Assembly (NCBI GenBank): GCA_026169375.1
Contig: JAPFCR010000012.1
Location: forward strand, 1-64,000
Length of the DNA: 64,000 bases
DNA from: Sporosarcina sp.
GTDB lineage: Bacteria; Bacillota; Bacilli; Bacillales_A; Planococcaceae
Reading direction: 5' to 3'
Made by a program: the position numbers and the translations under genes. Every line of letters begins with the position of its first letter. Within the stretch, counting starts at the first letter, position 1. The notes beneath the pieces are model-generated. The model searched no databases, had not been told where the DNA came from, and saw only the letters and a program-made list of their open reading frames with translations. Below, in pieces: positions 38,945 to 48,128 of the stretch.

Positions 38945-39360
38945 ATCAATTCAACACCCAGTATACAGAATTAATATCACGTGGTCAAACATTGTGTTTT
39001 ATCAATCTTTAACTACATCTTTCGGATTTTCACAATACTTGAACCAACCAAACTGTATTACCACAATAAACCATCTGTACTACAATAGATTCAGTCCACC
39101 TATCATGGATTTTCACTTTATGATCAATAATAATTTAGCCGAAAATTACATCTCTCGCCATAGATTAAAACAAGAAATCTCTATAATTAACGCAGTCATT
39201 TCCGTTGAAGTTTTTCCAAATCATTATTCTAATCTAAAGTAACCCATTCACCACTAAAATCTAGCATTCTTTTTTAATTAGTAGAACAAAACTTTTCTTA
39301 TAATGTTAGATATTTCGTTATTCCTCTTCACAAATCATAAAAACCGCTTAATGATTTTCA
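38945..39360. other. Non-coding stretch between pdhA and ykyA
   Basis: More than 400 bp of AT-rich sequence. An 82-codon plus-strand frame (38994-39242) has no ribosome site and no protein-like composition. No strong hairpin or repeat seen. It presumably holds pdhA regulatory sequence. Confidence 0.45.
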
Positions 39361-39363
39361 TGC

Positions 39364-39405
39364 ATAAAAAAACAGGCACGCATTAATTAACGTACCCGCT
39401 TTTTA
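39364..39405 (-). terminator. Terminator of ykyA
   Basis: Minus-strand CGGGTACG pairs with CGTGCCTG (with G-T pairs), 10-base loop, followed by TTTTTTT. Confidence 0.75.
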
Positions 39406-39414
39406 TAATTTTAC

Positions 39415-40056
39415 TCATGATTCTTTTTTTAAAAAGCTATAAACTTCATCTCTCGTTTGATTTAATGCAGTTGTTAATTCATTAAAATCTTCTATCGCTA
39501 CAATAACAGCCTCATTTTGAGTGTTGATCGAATCAACTTGTTCATTAAGTTTTGTAACATCTGTTTCCTCATCTATTAACAAATCGTATAATGTTTCCTG
39601 CATATTCGTTAACTCTTTATATTCTTCAACAAAGACAGCGTGTGCTTCATAACGTTTTGTCACTGCTTCTTTTAATTTTTCTACTTCCTTTTGCTCATTC
39701 GCTTCTAACTTTTCTTCAACTTTATCAAATTCAGCAAATAATTCTGTCGCACTTTTCATTGCTTTTTCTTCTTCTTCAATTTTTTCTATTCTTTCTTCCA
39801 CTAACTTTTGTAACTGTTCTACATTCTCTTCTAACTGCTCTTTTTCTTCTTGTGTTAACTCCATTGTTTCATTAAATAACTTCTGCTCTTCTTGTTCAAG
39901 ATCTTGCAACTCTTTTTGACTGTCTCGATATGTATTTTCAGCACTATACATGTCTCCCAATACTTTGGATACTCTATCTTCAGTGGTCGCACTAAATGAG
40001 CAACCTGATAATAATAGTGCACCTAAAATTGCTACTGTAAATAGATGTTTTTTCAC
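39415..40056 (-). CDS. ykyA: YkyA family lipoprotein
   Basis: About 213 residues: signal peptide with lipobox LSGC, then a long, strongly charged coiled-coil region rich in Glu and Lys (QEEQKLFNETMELTQEEKE and on). It matches the YkyA family, annotated as putative cell-wall-binding lipoproteins; the function is unsettled. Start: GTG at 40056 after GGAGGGAG gives a normal signal peptide (VKKHLFTVAIL), whereas a start at 40110 would add 18 residues. Divergent from def; the pdh neighbourhood is as in B. subtilis. Confidence 0.9.
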   Translation of the reverse strand: MKKHLFTVAILGALLLSGCSFSATTEDRVSKVLGDMYSAENTYRDSQKELQDLEQEEQKLFNETMELTQEEKEQLEENVEQLQKLVEERIEKIEEEEKAMKSATELFAEFDKVEEKLEANEQKEVEKLKEAVTKRYEAHAVFVEEYKELTNMQETLYDLLIDEETDVTKLNEQVDSINTQNEAVIVAIEDFNELTTALNQTRDEVYSFLKKES

Positions 40057-40126
40057 TTGTACTCCCTCCAATTTGTTTTGAATTATAGTATTAATACTCT
40101 CATAATTCAAGCATACACCAAAATTC

Positions 40127-40155
40127 TTTCAAGCTTTTTAAAATTGGTTTATACT
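40127..40155 (+). promoter_or_regulatory. SigA promoter for def
   Basis: TTTCAA (40127-40132), 17 bp, TATACT (40150-40155), 34 bp before the ATG. Confidence 0.55.
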
Positions 40156-40189
40156 TATAAATAAATATAGGTTGAAAGGATGTTTCAAT

Positions 40190-40747
40190 ATGATTCTCAT
40201 GAAAGACATTGTACGCGAAGGTCATCCCGCGTTACGAAAACAAGCACATGCTTTATCATTCCCACTTACAGATCAAGAACGTCAATTAGGAAATGATTTG
40301 TTAGAATATGTAAAGAATAGTCAAGACCCAGATATCTCTGAAAAACATCATTTACGTGCTGGCATCGGACTCGCTGCCCCACAAGTAAATGAATCTGTTC
40401 AAATGTTTGCGTTACACATTCCTGATGAAAAAGCGGCGACAATTAGCTTTGTCGCTATAAATCCTAAGATTATTAGTCATTCTGTAGAAAAAACTTATTT
40501 TACTTCAGGTGAAGGGTGTTTATCAGTAGACCGTGAAGTGGAAGGATTCGTCCCGCGTTATGCGCGTATTACAATCAAAGCTTTTGATTTAGATGGAAAT
40601 GAGTTCAAAAAAAGATTCAAAGGACTTGCCGCAATTGCTTTTCAACATGAACTAGATCATTTAAATGGTATTATGTTTTATGATCATATTAATCAAGAAA
40701 ATCCTTATGAAGAAATTCCAAATGCTACACCTTTCGAACGTGATTAA
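40190..40747 (+). CDS. def: Peptide deformylase
   Basis: 185-residue metalloenzyme removing the N-formyl group from nascent proteins. All three motifs are intact: GIGLAAPQV, EGCLSV and QHELDHLNG, the metal being held by the Cys and two His. The length and the neighbouring ykyA identify the YkrB-type deformylase. Start: ATG at 40190, nine bases after AAAGGA; an in-frame TTG at 40172 precedes the site. Monocistronic, with own promoter and terminator. Confidence 0.97.
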   Translation: MILMKDIVREGHPALRKQAHALSFPLTDQERQLGNDLLEYVKNSQDPDISEKHHLRAGIGLAAPQVNESVQMFALHIPDEKAATISFVAINPKIISHSVEKTYFTSGEGCLSVDREVEGFVPRYARITIKAFDLDGNEFKKRFKGLAAIAFQHELDHLNGIMFYDHINQENPYEEIPNATPFERD

Positions 40748-40780
40748 AAAAGATACAAATTTTAAAATTCATCATGCTTG

Positions 40781-40830
40781 AACCGCACCCCAATTGTTAG
40801 CACTCTCTAATAATTGGAGGTGCGTTTTTA
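40781..40830 (+). terminator. Terminator of def
   Basis: Long imperfect stem from CGCACC...CAATT (40784-40795) to AATTGGAGGTGCG (40812-40824), then TTTTTA. Confidence 0.85.
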
Positions 40831-40870
40831 TGTATAGTAGAGAATGCTTCAAAGTATCTCCCTTGCCTAA

Positions 40871-40899
40871 TTGACGGAATATTCAGCCCGTGGTATAAT
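40871..40899 (+). promoter_or_regulatory. Near-consensus SigA promoter for the 23-codon gene
   Basis: TTGACG (40871-40876), exact 17 bp spacer, perfect TATAAT (40894-40899). Among the best promoters seen in the window. The predicted start near 40906 puts the ribosome site at the very 5' end of the mRNA. Confidence 0.8.
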
Positions 40900-40922
40900 A
40901 GACTACAAGGAGGGAGATTGCC

Positions 40923-40994
40923 ATGTATAAACGCCTTAAACGAAAAGTGTTGAAGCGGCTAGGTGGCATCCTCGGAAGAAAGACGATTGCATAA
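40923..40994 (+). CDS. 23-residue highly cationic peptide, autonomous mini-gene
   Basis: I do not recognise this peptide. It starts MYKRLKRKVLKRLGG and has nine Lys/Arg, no acidic residue, and Leu/Val/Ile spaced as in an amphipathic helix. Evidence for a real gene: AAGGAGGG (40907-40914) eight bases before ATG, a near-consensus SigA promoter immediately upstream, and a strong terminator starting 9 bp after the stop. The whole unit is about 130 nt. It lies alone between def and rpoY-rnjA. It could be a membrane- or RNA-binding peptide, an antimicrobial or toxin-like peptide, or a small RNA with an incidental frame. Confidence 0.65.
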   Translation: MYKRLKRKVLKRLGGILGRKTIA

Positions 40995-41000
40995 CTTTCT

Positions 41001-41032
41001 CGGCCGACCACAATATTTGGTCGGCTTTTCTT
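41001..41032 (+). terminator. Terminator of the 23-codon gene
   Basis: Perfect 8 bp GC-rich stem GCCGACCA (41003-41010) with TGGTCGGC (41018-41025), then TTTTCTTTATTTT. Confidence 0.92.
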
Positions 41033-41059
41033 TATTTTACTTTACTGGCATGATATTAT
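41031..41059 (+). promoter_or_regulatory. Candidate promoter for rpoY-rnjA
   Basis: TTTATT (41031-41036), 17 bp, TATTAT (41054-41059). The -35 overlaps the tail of the preceding terminator. Confidence 0.4.
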
Positions 41060-41102
41060 AGAGAGAAAGATTTTAATTGAACGTTAAAAAGGAGAGCATA
41101 AA

Positions 41103-41312
41103 ATGATTTATAAAGTTTACTATCAAGAAAACGTGCTAGAAGTACCAGTCCGCGAAAATACAAAAAGCATGTACATTGAGGCTGACTCAGTAAGAGAAGT
41201 TCGTCAATTATTAAAAGATCGTGACCTTAATATTGAATACATCCAATTATTGGAAGGTAAACATCTTGAACACGAGCAAGCTTCCACGCATTTTGAGCTT
41301 GAGCAGGTTTAA
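41103..41312 (+). CDS. rpoY: RNA polymerase epsilon subunit
   Basis: 69-residue small auxiliary RNA polymerase subunit (YkzG, DUF1447) that binds the core enzyme in Firmicutes. The N-terminal MIYKVYYQENVLEVPVREN and the VRQLLKDR region are typical. Strong AAAGGAG before the ATG. It is separated from rnjA by 3 bp, the conserved arrangement, so the two are cotranscribed. Confidence 0.96.
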   Translation: MIYKVYYQENVLEVPVRENTKSMYIEADSVREVRQLLKDRDLNIEYIQLLEGKHLEHEQASTHFELEQV

Positions 41313-41315
41313 GAA

Positions 41316-42983
41316 ATGAACGTCATAAAAAATAATGAAACTGGCGTTTTCGCTCTAGGCGGACTAGGCGAAATCGGTAAAAATACGTACGGTGTCCAAT
41401 TCCAAGATGAAATCATCTTAATAGATGCCGGTATCAAATTCCCAGAAGACGATTTATTAGGAATTGATTATGTCATTCCTGATTATTCTTATTTAGAAAG
41501 AAATGCTGATAAAATCAAAGGCCTTTTTATTACCCACGGCCACGAAGATCATATTGGCGGCATTCCTTATTTACTTCGAAAAGTGAATATACCAATTTAC
41601 GGCGGGAAACTTGCGCTCGGTTTATTGCGCAATAAATTAGAAGAACATGGTCTATTACGTTCAACTAAATTAATTCCAATCGACGAAGATGATGTGATTA
41701 AATTCAGAAAAACATCAGTCACATTTTACAAAACTGCACATAGTATTCCAGATGCTTTTGGTGTTGTTGTGAAAACGCCTTCTGGAAACATTGTTCATAC
41801 AGGTGACTTCAAATTCGACTTCACCCCTGTCGGTGAACCAGCAAACTTAACTAAGATGGCTAAAATTGGTGGAGATGGTGTTCTTTGTTTACTATCAGAT
41901 AGTACCAATGCTGAAATTCCAAACTTTACGCTTTCGGAACGTAAAGTTGGCGAAAGTTTAAATGAAATTTTTAGAAAAGTAGATGGACGAATTATTTTTG
42001 CAACATTTGCTTCAAATATTCATCGACTTCAACAAGTCATTGATGCTGCGCAAACACATCACCGTAAAATAGCAGTCTTTGGCCGTAGTATGGATAATGC
42101 CATTCGTATTGGACGAGAGCTTGGCTATATCGATGCACCACAAGAGTTATTCGTCGATACACGTGCTCTAAATAGCCTTCCAGCAAATGAAGTCATGATT
42201 TTATGCACTGGAAGTCAAGGTGAACCAATGGCGGCTCTTTCACGAATCGCAAATGGTACACATCGTCAAGTTCAAATTCATCCTGGTGATACTGTGATTT
42301 TCTCATCTTCACCAATTCCAGGAAATACCTTAAGCGTCAATAAAACAATTAACGCTTTATTCCGAGCGGGTGCTGAAGTGTTACATGGTTCATTAGACAA
42401 TATTCACACTTCAGGACATGGTTCACAAGAAGAACAAAAACTGATGATTCGTTTAATGAAACCAAAATACTTCATGCCAATTCACGGTGAATACCGTATG
42501 ATGAGTATGCATACTAAACTTGCAACGGATTGTGATGTGCAAGAAGATAATACATTCGTTTTAGAAAACGGTGACGTACTCGCACTGACAGAAAATAGTG
42601 CAAGGCAAGCAGGACGTATCCCTTCAGGAGACGTATATATCGACGGTAGCGGTATTGGCGACATTGGAAACATTGTTTTACGCGACAGAAAAATGTTATC
42701 CGAAGACGGCTTAGTAATTGTCGTCGCAACAATTGATAAAAAGAAAAACCGTATTGTTTCTGGGCCAGACATTATTTCTCGCGGATTTGTTTATATGCGT
42801 GAATCGGGTAAAATGATTCAAGAAGCACAACGAATGCTCACGAAACATTTACACCGAAAAATGTCAAATTCACCAAATCGCCCAGCAACGTTAAAAACTG
42901 AAATTACCGATGTTCTTGGACCTTATTTATATGATCAAACAGAACGTAAACCAATGATCCTTCCAGTGGTTTTAGAAGTTTGA
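41316..42983 (+). CDS. rnjA: Ribonuclease J1
   Basis: 555-residue metallo-beta-lactamase/beta-CASP ribonuclease with 5'-3' exonuclease and endonuclease activity, central to mRNA turnover. Zinc motif HGHEDHIGG near residues 74-82, HTGDFKFD, beta-CASP region and C-terminal [11 protein letters not shown]. Full length. Following rpoY identifies it as J1 rather than J2. Confidence 0.98.
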   Translation: MNVIKNNETGVFALGGLGEIGKNTYGVQFQDEIILIDAGIKFPEDDLLGIDYVIPDYSYLERNADKIKGLFITHGHEDHIGGIPYLLRKVNIPIYGGKLALGLLRNKLEEHGLLRSTKLIPIDEDDVIKFRKTSVTFYKTAHSIPDAFGVVVKTPSGNIVHTGDFKFDFTPVGEPANLTKMAKIGGDGVLCLLSDSTNAEIPNFTLSERKVGESLNEIFRKVDGRIIFATFASNIHRLQQVIDAAQTHHRKIAVFGRSMDNAIRIGRELGYIDAPQELFVDTRALNSLPANEVMILCTGSQGEPMAALSRIANGTHRQVQIHPGDTVIFSSSPIPGNTLSVNKTINALFRAGAEVLHGSLDNIHTSGHGSQEEQKLMIRLMKPKYFMPIHGEYRMMSMHTKLATDCDVQEDNTFVLENGDVLALTENSARQAGRIPSGDVYIDGSGIGDIGNIVLRDRKMLSEDGLVIVVATIDKKKNRIVSGPDIISRGFVYMRESGKMIQEAQRMLTKHLHRKMSNSPNRPATLKTEITDVLGPYLYDQTERKPMILPVVLEV

Positions 42984-42988
42984 GTTAT

Positions 42989-43024
42989 TTAAAAAACCGT
43001 CGCATTTATGCGACGGTTTTTTTA
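42989..43024. terminator. Bidirectional terminator between rnjA and ktrC
   Basis: Perfect stem AAAAAACCGTCGC (42991-43003) with GCGACGGTTTTTT (43010-43022). Confidence 0.95.
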
Positions 43025-43027
43025 TCT

Positions 43028-43687
43028 TCAATGAAATAATTTCTTCTCGAAATGATGAATATCAATATCTGAACCAATGACAATTAACACATCACCATTT
43101 TGAATTTTCTCTTCAGCCCTCGGTGAGACAATAATGTCATCGGCTCTTTTAATTGCAACGATGTTAATACCATAATTTGCTCGGATATCTAAATCTATCA
43201 ACGTATCTCCTGCAATTTTTCCATTTACGTTTAACTCTGCAATTGAATGTTCGTCAGACAGATCTAAGTAGTCTAAAATATTATTCGATACAATATTGTT
43301 CGCAACCCGTACACCCATATCCCGCTCTGGTCTGACAATTTGATCGGCTCCAACTTTTTCTAATACTTTTTCATGATGGTCGTTTTGTGCTTTTACTGTT
43401 AATTTGGGAACGCCTAATTCTTTTAAAATAAGTGTTGTCAATATACTGGATTGAATATTTTCGCCAATCGCAATAATGACATGTTCTACATTATGAATGC
43501 CGAGTGAGCGTAATGCCGTTTCATCTGTTGAATCCAATGCTACTGCTTGCGTTGCAATATCGGCATACTCATCAACTAACGTTGGATTAATATCAACAGC
43601 CATTACATCCGACCCTAGCTCAACTAACTCGGAAACAATACTCCCTCCAAATCGCCCAAGTCCGATCACAACAAACTCTTTTTTCAT
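43028..43687 (-). CDS. ktrC: Potassium uptake regulatory subunit KtrC
   Basis: 219-residue cytosolic RCK protein. RCK_N Rossmann domain with GLGRFGGSI (9-17) binds ATP/ADP; RCK_C (about 135-219) binds c-di-AMP in B. subtilis KtrC, closing the channel. It assembles as an octameric ring on the membrane subunit KtrD, encoded here at 54252. ATG start. It probably forms a separate transcript, with the Cys-rich gene just upstream. Confidence 0.95.
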   Translation of the reverse strand: MKKEFVVIGLGRFGGSIVSELVELGSDVMAVDINPTLVDEYADIATQAVALDSTDETALRSLGIHNVEHVIIAIGENIQSSILTTLILKELGVPKLTVKAQNDHHEKVLEKVGADQIVRPERDMGVRVANNIVSNNILDYLDLSDEHSIAELNVNGKIAGDTLIDLDIRANYGINIVAIKRADDIIVSPRAEEKIQNGDVLIVIGSDIDIHHFEKKLFH

Positions 43688-43731
43688 ATATTTTCTCCTT
43701 CGATCTTTTTAAATTCTTCTATCTATTGTAT

Positions 43732-44052
43732 TTATGATGAGCCAGATGGTTTATCAGGTCTTGTAGAACAATAATCACACGCTTCATCATCACAAGCTTC
43801 TTCTCGCCACTCATCACAAACCTTACAATAATGCGCATCATACGCCTTGTTGTACGATAGCGAACTTAAACAGACAACACAATGATTTTGCAACACTTCT
43901 AAACGTACAATTTGATCGTCCGTTAACAAATAAGTCCCTTCGATTGTATGACGAGAATGTGCGGTGAAAAGCACATCCCCATGAAGCCCTAAATCTTTCA
44001 TCGTCCACATTCTTTCGTCAGGATCTAAATAAAGAGTCATTTTCCTGCCCAA
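43732..44052 (-). CDS. Cys-rich small protein, probable zinc binder, unknown function
   Basis: 106 residues. The C-terminal half has CVVC, YCKVC and a final C-x4-C-x2-C (ACDDEACDYC), seven cysteines in all, suggesting one or two zinc sites. The N-terminal half (MTLYLDPDERMWTMKDLG) has no recognised fold. I do not know the family. Start uncertain: TTG at 44052 is five bases after GGAG; ATG at 44040 gives MTLYLDPD with a closer, weaker site. It lies 44 bp upstream of ktrC on the same strand. Confidence 0.75.
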   Translation of the reverse strand: MGRKMTLYLDPDERMWTMKDLGLHGDVLFTAHSRHTIEGTYLLTDDQIVRLEVLQNHCVVCLSSLSYNKAYDAHYCKVCDEWREEACDDEACDYCSTRPDKPSGSS

Positions 44053-44322
44053 TCAATCTCCACCCTTACCTTCATTTTATATTTTATAATTTTTATTTTA
44101 AATAAGTTAACCTCTTTAGAGTATAACGCTTTTCAAACGACCTTAGCAATCAACGACAAAAAACTTAGTAAAGAGATTGATTTTAAAATGACCATTTACT
44201 ATTTTTTAAGCTTACTTTGGAATTGAAAAGCAATAAGGTAAGCTTGATAAAGTGCTTTTATTATGGCGTTTATGCTAATATAAATTAGCTACACGAATTA
44301 CTTTAGGAAGTTGGGTGATGAT

Positions 44323-45516
44323 ATGGCAGTACAATCGAATAATTCTGCACTTTACATTTTAATGTTCAATATGTTCATTACAATGTCAGGGATTGGTTTA
44401 ATAATCCCAATTATGCCTGAATACTTAGGCACATTTGGTGTTGCTGGACAAGTATTAGGCTTTTTAATCGCAACATTTTCACTTTCACAATTTCTTTTCT
44501 CACCCATCGCTGGTGATCTTTCAGATAAACATGGTCGAAAAAATCTAATTATTGTTGGATTACTCATTTCCGGTCTATCTCAAATTGCTTTTGCATTAGC
44601 ACCTTATTTATCATTATTATTTGTAGCTAGGTTCTTTTCTGGGATTGGTGCTGCATTTTTAGTTCCACCCATGATGGCTTTTGTCGCTGATATTACAACG
44701 ATTGAAGAGCGTGGTCGCGGAATGGGATTACTCGGCGCTTCTATGTCCCTCGGTTTTATGATTGGACCAGCGATTGGCGGGTTTCTTTCTAAAATCAGTT
44801 TATTATTTCCTTTCTACTTCGCATCTGCGGCTGCTTTTACAGCTGCAATAATTTCTTTTTTTGCGTTGCCAAATCCTAAGCCGACAATCGAAAATAGTCA
44901 GAGGAAAAGAGAAAATATTATACAACAATTAAAACGTTCAACAAAAACATCTTATTTTGTATTGTTCATTGTTATGTTTGTTTTCTCTTTTGGACTTGCA
45001 AATTTCCAATCGACGATTTCATTATATGTAGATCATAAATATGGATATACACCTTCACAAATTGCAGTTATTATTACTGTTGGAGGCTTTGTAGGCGTGA
45101 TTGCACAAACATTTATTATCAATCCGTTATTCAATCGTTTTGGTGAGATGAAAGTCGTCCATGTGAACTTACTTGTTGCGGCAATTGCTATGATTAGTAT
45201 TTTATTTGTAGATACATTTGCGACAATTTTATTCGTTTCCTCAATGTTCTTTATAGCGACTTCTTTATTACGGCCAGCTGTTAATACACTCGTCTCAAAA
45301 TTAGCAGGACCTGAACAAGGATTTGCCGCCGGAATGATTACCGCTTATATGAGTTTAGGGAATATGATTGGTCCTGCACTTGCTGGTAGTTTGTTTGACG
45401 TAAATATTACTTATCCTTATATTATTGGAACAGTGATTTTACTCATCTGCTTTACAATCGCTCTTCTTTGGGCAAGACGTAATACAGAACTTCTAAAACA
45501 AGTTGAAAATTCATAA
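44323..45516 (+). CDS. MFS drug:H+ antiporter, DHA1 (12-TM)
   Basis: About 397 residues, 12 helices. Motif A DLSDKHGRKN between helices 2 and 3 and antiporter motif C (GASMSLGFMIGPAIGG) in helix 5 place it among DHA1 exporters such as NorA, Bmr and Tet-type pumps. Substrate unknown. Start: ATG at 44323 after GGGTGATG; TTG at 44311 lies only two bases after AGGA. It is not part of the conserved B. subtilis gene order and has its own terminator. Confidence 0.9.
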   Translation: MAVQSNNSALYILMFNMFITMSGIGLIIPIMPEYLGTFGVAGQVLGFLIATFSLSQFLFSPIAGDLSDKHGRKNLIIVGLLISGLSQIAFALAPYLSLLFVARFFSGIGAAFLVPPMMAFVADITTIEERGRGMGLLGASMSLGFMIGPAIGGFLSKISLLFPFYFASAAAFTAAIISFFALPNPKPTIENSQRKRENIIQQLKRSTKTSYFVLFIVMFVFSFGLANFQSTISLYVDHKYGYTPSQIAVIITVGGFVGVIAQTFIINPLFNRFGEMKVVHVNLLVAAIAMISILFVDTFATILFVSSMFFIATSLLRPAVNTLVSKLAGPEQGFAAGMITAYMSLGNMIGPALAGSLFDVNITYPYIIGTVILLICFTIALLWARRNTELLKQVENS

Positions 45517-45581
45517 AGCGAAACCTCATATCAGCAAGCGTCTCACTGCCCGTTAATGTGGGATATATCGAATGATAAACA

Positions 45582-45627
45582 ATAAACCCCAAGCAATTCA
45601 TTAAAAATGAATCGCTTGGGGTTTTAT
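45582..45627. terminator. Bidirectional terminator between MFS and the LysR gene
   Basis: AAACCCCAAGCAATTCAT (45584-45601) pairs with ATGAATCGCTTGGGGTTT (45607-45624), one mismatch. Confidence 0.93.
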
Positions 45628-45639
45628 AATGAGTTTATT

Positions 45640-46527
45640 TTACAGTTCATGAACCGATTGAATTTGACTGGCAAACTCTTTTACAATATTTGTAAACGCT
45701 TCGACTTGTTTTAATTCGAAGGCAAATTCATAACCAACTAACCATGTATCTCGTGTTAATTCAAACTCTTCTTCACTATTTAACAAGGGAATTTTATTCA
45801 CTTTTTCATCTCCAAGTAGTGTAATCGAAGGCAATATCGCATATCCTACGCCGTTAATCGCAAGTTGCTTACATGTTTCAATTTGATCTACTGTAATTTG
45901 GTGACCCGGTTTTTGAGTAAAATGTTTTTGCCACCAATGTTGAATTTCTTGATGATAATTAGAATCGCTCTTAAATTGAATAAACGGACGCGTGGCTTCT
46001 TTCACTTCATCCAATGCTGTAATTTCTTTATCAACTAAATACAACTGATCACGAAACAGATGATGCTTTGTATTTTTCCAATCGGTTCTTCCGCGAACGA
46101 TGCCAATATGCGCTTCTCGTTCATTTAAAGCTTTTACAATTTCCGAACTCCATCCTGTAATAAGTGAAATTTGCACTTTGGGATAACGTTCTACAAACTC
46201 TTTTAACACTTGTGGAAGCCAGGATTGTCCTACAATTGACGCGCACGCAATTTTCAACGTTCCATTCACTTGATCGACAGTTGCCGCAATCTGTTCAAAA
46301 ACCTCTTCTCGTTTGACAATCGAATCTTTCGCATATTCAATGACAAGTTCTCCAGCCGGAGTTGGCTCTAATCCTTTTTGAGAGCGGATAAACAATTGTG
46401 TCCCCCACTCTTTTTCAATTGTACGTAAACGTTGAGAAAGTGCTGGTTGTGTAATAAATAGTCTTTCTGCTGCCTTTCGCATATTGCCTTCTTCAGCAAG
46501 CGTTTTGATTAACTTAAATTCATTCAT
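45640..46527 (-). CDS. ccpC: LysR-family regulator, CcpC-like
   Basis: About 295 residues: N-terminal winged helix (AEEGNMRKAAERLFITQPAL SQRL, split here) and a periplasmic-binding-type effector domain. The helix-turn-helix closely resembles my memory of B. subtilis CcpC, the citrate-responsive repressor of citB and citZ, and ccpC lies next to darB there as it nearly does here. Start: ATG at 46527, overlapping the MFS stop by 8 bp; a GTG at 46551 lacks a ribosome site. Overlap with an exporter gene also fits a local transport regulator, so the citrate role is not certain. Confidence 0.85.
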   Translation of the reverse strand: MNEFKLIKTLAEEGNMRKAAERLFITQPALSQRLRTIEKEWGTQLFIRSQKGLEPTPAGELVIEYAKDSIVKREEVFEQIAATVDQVNGTLKIACASIVGQSWLPQVLKEFVERYPKVQISLITGWSSEIVKALNEREAHIGIVRGRTDWKNTKHHLFRDQLYLVDKEITALDEVKEATRPFIQFKSDSNYHQEIQHWWQKHFTQKPGHQITVDQIETCKQLAINGVGYAILPSITLLGDEKVNKIPLLNSEEEFELTRDTWLVGYEFAFELKQVEAFTNIVKEFASQIQSVHEL

Positions 46528-48007
46528 TAATTTTTGCCAACGCCTTTCCACGTGGAATTCGTAATATTAATAAGAGACTTATGACTGCGAAGAGTGCTAC
46601 GCCTATATAAACCCATTGCAATGAATGATTCAATCCTTCTTGGAGCATCGCAAGGTCTTCTTTCGCAATTGTATTTCGTCCTTCTTCTGTTAATAACAAA
46701 TTCATATCATTTAATCCAAATTGACTTCCATTCTCTTTAAAATATTTGAGTAATGAGAAATTTAAAATCGCACCGAAAAACGCTGCTGCGACGGTATTGC
46801 CGAAATTTCGCATAAACACATTTGCTGCTGTTGATGATCCTCTTTGTCTTCTCGGAACCGCCCCTTGAATTGTAACAACAAATCCCGTAGTCGTTAGCCC
46901 CATCCCCATACCAACGAAAAAGCTTGCAATAGCTGCCCATATTGGACCTACAGAAGGAGTCATCAGCACAAATAAGATTGCCCCTATTACTAAAGATAAG
47001 CCGCCCAAAAAAGCGACTGTAAATGTCCCGTACCGCACAAGTAAATGACCAGCTATAGAAGAAGCAATTGGCCATCCAATAGACATTGCAGTCAACGTAA
47101 AGCCTGCAATAATAGCAGGTTGTTCCATGATACCTGTCACAAAAGTCGGTAAGTAAGTAGATACAGCCATTAAAATAAAGCTTGTTATAAATGACACAAG
47201 ATTTGCATATAAAATAACTGGGTTTTTCCAAATTGAAAAAGGCATCATTGGATTGATTGCGCGCTTTTCATTCCGGACAAATAATAATAATGCAATCACG
47301 CCGACAATAAGTAGTAAGACGCTGATGAAAGAATTTCTAGCAAAAGATTGTCCACCTTCTGTTAACCAATATAAAATAATGGATAAAAAAGCAGTCAGTA
47401 AAACCGCCCCTTTATAGTCAATCGTCACTTCTTTTTCAATTGCAGGCTCTCTTAAAAAGAAACCAATTCCAATCATTGACAATATCCCGAGAGGAATGTT
47501 AATCCAGAAGACATACTTCCAACTTAAATATAAAACAATTCCCCCACCGATTGCCGGACCTAAAACTGCAGATATTCCCCAAACGCTTGATAAATATCCT
47601 TGAATTTTCGCTCTTTCTTCAGTCGTATAAATATCTCCAATAATCGTCGTAACAATCGGCATAACCGCACCTGCACCTAGCCCTTGAATTAAGCGATAAA
47701 TAATAAGTTGTTCTATAGATAAGGCCAGGCCACATAATATCGAACCAATTAAAAAAACTGACATGCCAAATAAAAAAATTGGTTTACGCCCAAATAAATC
47801 TGCAAGCTTTCCATAAATTAACACAGTCACTGTACTCATCAATAAGTACGCAGAAAACACCCAACTATATCTAGAAAATCCTCCTAAATCTGAAGCAATT
47901 ACCGGCATTGCTGTCGTGACAATTGTTGCTTCAACTGCACTGACAAACATTGCAAGCATAGCGGCAATTAACACAAGAGGGCGATTTGTTTTTTTAATTA
48001 CTGTCAA
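46520..48007 (-). CDS. MFS multidrug exporter, DHA2 (14-TM, EmrB/QacA type)
   Basis: About 495 residues, 14 helices. TTAMPVIASDLGG in helix 1 region, motif A GKLADLFGRKP and motif C GISAVLGPAIGGG identify the DHA2 family. It exports cationic or hydrophobic compounds by proton antiport; the substrate is unknown. Start: TTG at 48007, seven bases after GAGGTG, rather than ATG at 48040. It is inserted between darB and the ccpC-like gene and overlaps the latter, so regulator and exporter are translationally coupled. Confidence 0.9.
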   Translation of the reverse strand: MTVIKKTNRPLVLIAAMLAMFVSAVEATIVTTAMPVIASDLGGFSRYSWVFSAYLLMSTVTVLIYGKLADLFGRKPIFLFGMSVFLIGSILCGLALSIEQLIIYRLIQGLGAGAVMPIVTTIIGDIYTTEERAKIQGYLSSVWGISAVLGPAIGGGIVLYLSWKYVFWINIPLGILSMIGIGFFLREPAIEKEVTIDYKGAVLLTAFLSIILYWLTEGGQSFARNSFISVLLLIVGVIALLLFVRNEKRAINPMMPFSIWKNPVILYANLVSFITSFILMAVSTYLPTFVTGIMEQPAIIAGFTLTAMSIGWPIASSIAGHLLVRYGTFTVAFLGGLSLVIGAILFVLMTPSVGPIWAAIASFFVGMGMGLTTTGFVVTIQGAVPRRQRGSSTAANVFMRNFGNTVAAAFFGAILNFSLLKYFKENGSQFGLNDMNLLLTEEGRNTIAKEDLAMLQEGLNHSLQWVYIGVALFAVISLLLILRIPRGKALAKINE

Positions 48008-48043
48008 TTTGATGCACCTCATTCTTCTACTGCCTATCATTCA

Positions 48044-48078
48044 CACAAAAGAAAAAGCCCCTTTACGGAGCCTCTGAG
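48044..48078 (-). terminator. Terminator of darB
   Basis: Minus-strand AGGCTCC pairs with GGGGCTT, 5-base loop, then TTTTCTTTTG. Confidence 0.7.
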
Positions 48079-48128
48079 AGTACACTGGGAGTCACACAGC
48101 GCATCCCATGAACGTTAATAATATTCTT

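Noticed and set aside
38994-39242. 82-codon plus-strand frame between pdhA and ykyA
   Set aside because: No Shine-Dalgarno site, no family resemblance, composition like random AT-rich sequence.
46737-47231. 164-codon frame on the minus strand inside the DHA2 exporter
   Set aside because: Out of frame with the clearly homologous MFS protein on the same strand and full of Cys/Tyr/Asn, a frame-shift shadow.
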